From assembly GCA_910586775.1 (NCBI GenBank), contig CAJUJN010000125.1, positions 1 to 8,142 of the forward strand: a DNA stretch of 8,142 nucleotides. Reading direction: 5' to 3'. Both the position numbers and the translations under genes were made by a program. Under the pieces are notes generated by a model. That model ran no database searches. It saw nothing but the letters and a program-made list of their open reading frames with translations, and was not told the DNA's origin. Positions 5,556 to 8,142 of the stretch are shown in pieces; the first letter of the stretch is position 1, and the number at the start of each line of letters is the position of its first letter. This DNA is from an uncultured Acetatifactor sp. GTDB lineage: Bacteria > Bacillota > Clostridia > Lachnospirales > Lachnospiraceae.

Positions 5556-6341
5556 TCATTCCCAACCTAACTGTCTGGAAATTTGTTGTGTCATTTGTTT
5601 CATATAAGATTCCCACCTGGAGGCAAAGGCATCTGTGATACGGATGGCAGGGCCGGTTACACTGATGCCGGCAATAATCTTCTGCGTATAGTCATAAACA
5701 GGAAATGCAATACAGCGGGCTCCGATTTCACATTCTTCATTATCTATGGCATATCCTCTTTGTCGTACTTCATTTAGTTCATAAAGAAGCGCTTCCTTAG
5801 TAGTCAAAGTATATTGAGTATATTGTTGCAGGCCGCGTTCACGGATCAGATCATCCAGCTGCGTTTCAGAATAATTGAGAAGTAACAGCTTGCCGATGCC
5901 GGTGCAATGTAATGGTGCGATATTGCCAATGCGCTGCATTGCTTTGACAATCTGGGAGGGGCCCTCCTGCACATCTACATAGACAACCTGAGTGTTTTGT
6001 TCAATCGCGAGGCAGACAGATTCCTTCAGAGTTTCAGATATCCTTTTCAGATATGGAGAAACAATGCGGGGGAGCTGTTTGCCTTCGTTCACTTTATGAC
6101 CAAGAGAAACTATTTTATAGGTCAGATAGTATTTGGAAGTGTCTTCTTCCTGCGCTACATAGCCTGTCATGGCAAGCGTTGTCAGAAAACGCAGTGTAGT
6201 ACTATTATTCATCTTCATTGCGCTGGCGATGTCCATTAAGCGCATGGACTCATTTTGTTCCGCCAGGTATTCCAGAATTCGAAGTGCCTTTTCAGCGGAT
6301 TGGTTTCCGGCGGTTCTGGCTTCAATGTCATGATGATTCAT
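5556..6341 (-). CDS. IclR-family transcriptional regulator (261 aa)
   Basis: A typical full-length IclR regulator. The N-terminal winged helix-turn-helix spans about residues 13-80, with NQSAEKALRILEYLAE, the recognition helix MNNSTTLRFLTTLAMTGYV, and the wing YYLTYKIVSLG. The effector-binding domain fills about 86-261, with the family signatures APLHCTGIGKLLL and YAIDNEECEIGARCIAFPV. The start at 6341 is chosen because AAGGAGG (6351-6357, minus strand) stands nine nt ahead. An in-frame ATG at 6551 would add 70 residues running back through the long palindrome, and these are not IclR-like. IclR proteins bind small metabolites such as sugar acids or aromatic acids and usually control a divergent catabolic operon. 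The divergent dehydrogenase is therefore the likely target. The ligand cannot be told from sequence. Confidence 0.93.
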   Translation of the reverse strand: MNHHDIEARTAGNQSAEKALRILEYLAEQNESMRLMDIASAMKMNNSTTLRFLTTLAMTGYVAQEEDTSKYYLTYKIVSLGHKVNEGKQLPRIVSPYLKRISETLKESVCLAIEQNTQVVYVDVQEGPSQIVKAMQRIGNIAPLHCTGIGKLLLLNYSETQLDDLIRERGLQQYTQYTLTTKEALLYELNEVRQRGYAIDNEECEIGARCIAFPVYDYTQKIIAGISVTGPAIRITDAFASRWESYMKQMTQQISRQLGWE

Positions 6342-6371
6342 AAGGTACGGCCTCCTTCTTTTCGGTAAATC

Positions 6372-6474
6372 TATAGTTAACGACATTAGAAATTTCGTTT
6401 TCGGCCTTGCAGGAGCTACCGTATATGGTTCCTGCAAGAGCCGGAAACAGAAATTTGTTATGTCGTTTACTATA
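6372..6474. repeat. 103-nt imperfect palindrome in the IclR/dehydrogenase intergenic region
   Basis: Arms 6372-6414 and 6430-6474 match at about 39 of 43 positions with two single-base insertions on the right arm; the loop is 6415-6429. Matching blocks, outside to inside, are TATAGTTAACGACAT (one mismatch), AAATTTC, GTTTTCGGC (one mismatch) and CTTGCAGGA (perfect). The loop itself can extend the stem (ACC with GGT). No transposase and no poly-T tract flanks it. It may be a regulatory operator complex, a cruciform or RNA hairpin, or a small MITE-like relic with TA-ending terminal repeats. It is too long for a single IclR operator. Confidence 0.88.
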
Positions 6475-6493
6475 ACTACATAATAGCATGGAT

Positions 6494-6519
6494 AAAGCGC
6501 TGTCTGGTAGGTGCTTTTT
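6494..6519 (+). terminator. Weak terminator-like hairpin in the dehydrogenase leader
   Basis: AAAGCGC (6494-6500) pairs with GTGCTTT (6511-6517, one G-T pair) around a 10-nt loop, and the T-run continues to 6519. The stem is short, so it would be a weak terminator. It could attenuate plus-strand transcription starting near the palindrome edge, where TATAAC (6471-6476) resembles a -10, or it may be chance. Confidence 0.35.
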
Positions 6520-6743
6520 CTGAATGTCAGTATATTCATTGATGTTTTCATTTCAATTCTGGCAATTAGTCAGATTGGAAAAAGAATACTAATTTTAAAT
6601 ATTAAAATTATAGTATCATATACAAAATTCGAAATCCAGTATTTTATATATAATGATATAAAAACCGTACGTTTATTAAATTTTTCTATTGATTAATGAA
6701 GGTATCTATGATAGTATGATTTTAGATTTCAAAAAACAAAATA
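6520..6743. other. AT-rich spacer upstream of the dehydrogenase gene
   Basis: About 225 nt, mostly A and T, between the weak hairpin and the inverted repeat near the dehydrogenase start. Open frames here are short and not protein-like. Several -10-like hexamers occur (TATAAT at 6649-6654, TATGAT at 6707-6712 and 6715-6720), but none has a convincing -35 at 16-18 nt. The dehydrogenase promoter is probably in this stretch and may depend on an activator. Confidence 0.4.
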
Positions 6744-6764
6744 TAATTTCAAATAATGAAATTA
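6744..6764. promoter_or_regulatory. 21-bp inverted repeat, candidate IclR operator
   Basis: TAATTTCA (6744-6751), five bases, TGAAATTA (6757-6764) is a perfect 8-bp inverted repeat ending five nt before the dehydrogenase ribosome binding site. The GAAATT core also appears in both arms of the long palindrome (6372-6474). IclR-family operators are often short AT-rich palindromes with GAAAT/ATTTC-like halves. Assignment to the adjacent IclR is inference, and an A/T palindrome in AT-rich DNA could be chance. Confidence 0.45.
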
Positions 6765-6781
6765 CAAAGAGGAGGGGTAGA

Positions 6782-7723
6782 ATGAAAATTGTTTTGTTGG
6801 AATCTCTGGCGGTAAGTGATGAAGTGCTCCAGGGATATGCCGGTTCCCTGAATAAGGAAGGCCATTCTTTTATCGCATATGAGAAGGAAACAGACCCGAA
6901 GATTTTGATCGAGAGGGCAAAAGATGCAGATGCTATAATCCTTGCAAACATGCCGCTTTCGGGGGAGGTGATTGATGGATGTGAGAAGTTGAAATTTATT
7001 GATGTGGCATTTACGGGGGTTGATCATGTTGACTTGAAGCATGCGCAGGAACGTGGAATTGCAGTCAGTAATGCCTCAGGATATTCCAATGAATCGGTGG
7101 CAGAACTGGTGATTGGGATGACGCTCTCTTTGCTGCGTAATGTAAGACAGGTGGAAGCAAGGTGCCGTGAGGGAAAGACGAAAGAAGGTCTTGTCGGTTG
7201 CGAACTGAAGGGAAAGACGATCGGTGTGGTCGGTACAGGAGCCATCGGAGCCAGGGTTGCCGAATTATTTCATTATTTTGGATGCGAAATCGTTGCATAT
7301 GACAAAGTAAGAAAGGACATTCCCTATATTACATATCTGCCTTTGGATGTTGTACTGGAAAAAGCGGATGTTGTGACACTGCATTGCCCATTGACAGATG
7401 AGACAAGAGGACTGATCAATGTAGAGAAGCTGGCATTAATGAAAGAAGGTGCTTATCTGATCAATGCGGCACGAGGACCAATTGTGGATTCATATGCATT
7501 GGCGGATGCGCTGAACGAAGGAAGACTTTCAGGGGCAGGCATTGATGTATTTGAAACAGAACCACCGCTTGCGGTTGATCATCCTTTGTTGTGTGCAAGA
7601 AACTGTTTGGTTACGCCGCATATTGCATTTGCGTCACAGGAATCTATGATATTGAGGGCAGAAATAGTTTTCCGCAATTTGAGAGAGTGGATGCAGGGCA
7701 ACCAGATCAACAAAATCCTATAA
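6782..7723 (+). CDS. NAD-dependent D-isomer-specific 2-hydroxyacid dehydrogenase (313 aa)
   Basis: An intact cytosolic oxidoreductase of the SerA / hydroxypyruvate reductase / D-lactate dehydrogenase superfamily, interconverting a 2-keto acid and a D-2-hydroxyacid with NAD(H). The split catalytic domain opens with MKIVLLESL and has VAFTGVDHVDL near 80. The nucleotide-binding domain shows the GxGxxG loop G151-T-G153-A-I-G156 and an acidic D174 at the end of strand two, indicating NAD over NADP. The catalytic triad is R231 (NAARGPIVD), E260 (DVFETEP) and H280 (TPHIAF), with spacing as in the family. GAGGAGGGG directly before ATG 6782 fixes the start; an in-frame ATG at 6689 would add 31 unrelated residues. 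Length is normal. The flanking IclR gene and downstream enolase-superfamily start point to sugar-acid or hydroxyacid catabolism; the substrate is not determinable. Confidence 0.93.
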   Translation: MKIVLLESLAVSDEVLQGYAGSLNKEGHSFIAYEKETDPKILIERAKDADAIILANMPLSGEVIDGCEKLKFIDVAFTGVDHVDLKHAQERGIAVSNASGYSNESVAELVIGMTLSLLRNVRQVEARCREGKTKEGLVGCELKGKTIGVVGTGAIGARVAELFHYFGCEIVAYDKVRKDIPYITYLPLDVVLEKADVVTLHCPLTDETRGLINVEKLALMKEGAYLINAARGPIVDSYALADALNEGRLSGAGIDVFETEPPLAVDHPLLCARNCLVTPHIAFASQESMILRAEIVFRNLREWMQGNQINKIL

Positions 7724-7742
7724 GGGATAGAAGGGGGTAGCA

Positions 7743-7865
7743 ATGAAAATAACCGGGGTTGAAACCGTTGTTTTGAAAAAGACCGTGGAACATCCGGTAT
7801 TGGATTCTTTGCATACTTATGATGTGGGCGGACATTTGCTGACCAGGGTTTATTCGGAAATGTAA
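7743..7865 (+). pseudogene. Truncated N-terminus of an enolase-superfamily (MR/MLE-like) enzyme
   Basis: Starting 19 nt after the dehydrogenase stop with a GGGGG ribosome binding site (AGAAGGGGGTAG), the frame reads MKITGVETVVLKK, then HPVLDSLHTYDVGGHLLTRVY, and stops three residues later. The opening MKITxVET and the HLLTRVYTD-type strand are typical of the mandelate racemase / muconate lactonizing enzyme N-terminal capping domain, usually in proteins of 360-400 residues. Only about 37 recognisable residues remain and the catalytic barrel is entirely missing. The break lies near 7840-7856, where a different reading frame with unrelated sequence begins, as expected from a deletion or rearrangement. 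The intact ancestor probably encoded a sugar-acid dehydratase or similar enzyme cotranscribed with the dehydrogenase; the 40-residue product is unlikely to function. Confidence 0.72.
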
Positions 7866-8073
7866 ACCGCTTAATTGATACAAAGGGAATGAATAAAATA
7901 TCGGAAAAACCGCTGAAAACGAGGGAGCCCGGCATATTGGATGTTGCCGGAATCCCTTGTTTGATTTTGGAAAACTCATGGGGCAGTTCGCCATGCCGGA
8001 GGACGGGGAATTTTCAGAAGAGGAAATGGATAAATATTTTAGCAGGCATTTCCCCAAAAACATGGCCTTGTAG
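7847..8073 (+). pseudogene. 3' remnant of an unidentified gene, frameshifted near 7899
   Basis: One frame from about 7847 reads GLFGNVNRLIDTKGMNKI, and a second frame continues from about 7897 as IGKTAENEGARHIGCCRNPL, then FDFGKLMGQFAMPEDGEF and EEEMDKYFSRHFPKNMAL, stopping at 8071-8073. Joined by removing a two-base excess near 7899, the two pieces give about 74 residues with ordinary protein composition: an acidic amphipathic helix and a natural-looking C-terminus. I cannot name the family; a small redox or flavodoxin-like enzyme end is a guess only. There is no start codon or ribosome binding site belonging to it, and it abuts the broken enolase-superfamily gene, so the two appear to have been fused by a deletion. 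Confidence 0.5.
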
Positions 8074-8117
8074 TCGGAAAATCCAAGCAGGTAGGCGAGC
8101 ATCCCAAACCGGGATCA

Positions 8118-8133
8118 ATAGCACAAGTGCTAT
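8118..8133. repeat. Perfect short palindrome near the right edge
   Basis: ATAGCAC, AA, GTGCTAT: a 7-bp perfect inverted repeat with a two-base centre. Just before it, ATCCC (8101-8105) and GGGAT (8111-8115) form another 5-bp hairpin. No gene is visible from 8074 to the edge. The palindrome could be a protein site, a recombination point or the end of an element lying outside the window. Confidence 0.6.
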
Positions 8134-8142
8134 GCGCGTTCT

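Noticed and set aside
6511..6696. Plus-strand frame of 61 codons in the AT-rich spacer
   Set aside because: Composed of Ile, Lys, Asn, Tyr and Phe as dictated by AT-rich DNA, with no ribosome binding site.
7889..8142. Plus-strand frame from ATG 7889, open to the right edge
   Set aside because: After the first few residues its translation is Arg/Ser/Cys/Trp-rich and unlike a protein, whereas the neighbouring frame from 7897 gives a natural sequence ending in a stop.
1..8142. tRNA, rRNA or riboswitch genes
   Set aside because: I saw no cloverleaf, rRNA-like or known riboswitch core pattern on either strand; a covariance-model search would settle it.

Overview
The window looks like chromosomal DNA from a low-to-mid GC Firmicute, most probably a gut Clostridia of the Lachnospiraceae type. 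The grounds are AGGAGG-type ribosome binding sites before almost every gene, a DUF6465-like protein of the kind common in that family, an AgrC-like GHKL kinase, and a PadR / DUF1700 (HAAS) / DUF4097 / PspC operon. Taxonomy is inferred from gene content only; no rRNA or other marker gene is present.

Left part (1-2164): the 3' two thirds or more of a GHKL sensor histidine kinase enters from the left edge. It is followed by a stretch of decayed genes: the frameshifted C-terminal end of a CPBP-type membrane protease, then overlapping small fragments around 1457-1621, one of which is a cysteine-rich frame with a perfect Shine-Dalgarno. An intact small DUF6465-like gene (1741-2085) follows and ends at a strong two-tier rho-independent terminator (2117-2164).

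Centre (2334-5486): a compact four-gene operon read rightward. A consensus promoter (TTGACA, 17 bp, TATAGT) is embedded in an array of two full palindromes and one half-site with the unit AATATTATA-N5-TATARTATT, a likely operator set for the first gene product, a PadR repressor. PadR overlaps the DUF1700 membrane protein by 8 nt, which overlaps the DUF4097 protein by an ATGA junction. A repeat-rich 158-nt gap then leads to a small PspC protein. Family knowledge suggests an autoregulated cell-envelope sensing or stress module. The exact job is not known.

Right part (5504-7723): a convergent hairpin separates the operon from an IclR-type regulator on the minus strand. The IclR gene is divergent from an intact D-2-hydroxyacid dehydrogenase. 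Their 440-nt AT-rich intergenic region holds a 103-nt imperfect palindrome, a small terminator-like hairpin and an 8-bp perfect inverted repeat just before the dehydrogenase ribosome binding site. This is the layout of a local hydroxyacid or sugar-acid catabolic locus under its own regulator.

Right end (7743-8142): the dehydrogenase is followed by the first 37 or so codons of an enolase-superfamily (mandelate racemase/muconate lactonizing enzyme-like) gene. It breaks off into the frameshifted 3' end of an unrelated reading frame, so a catabolic operon has been truncated by a rearrangement. A perfect 7-bp-arm palindrome lies near the window edge.
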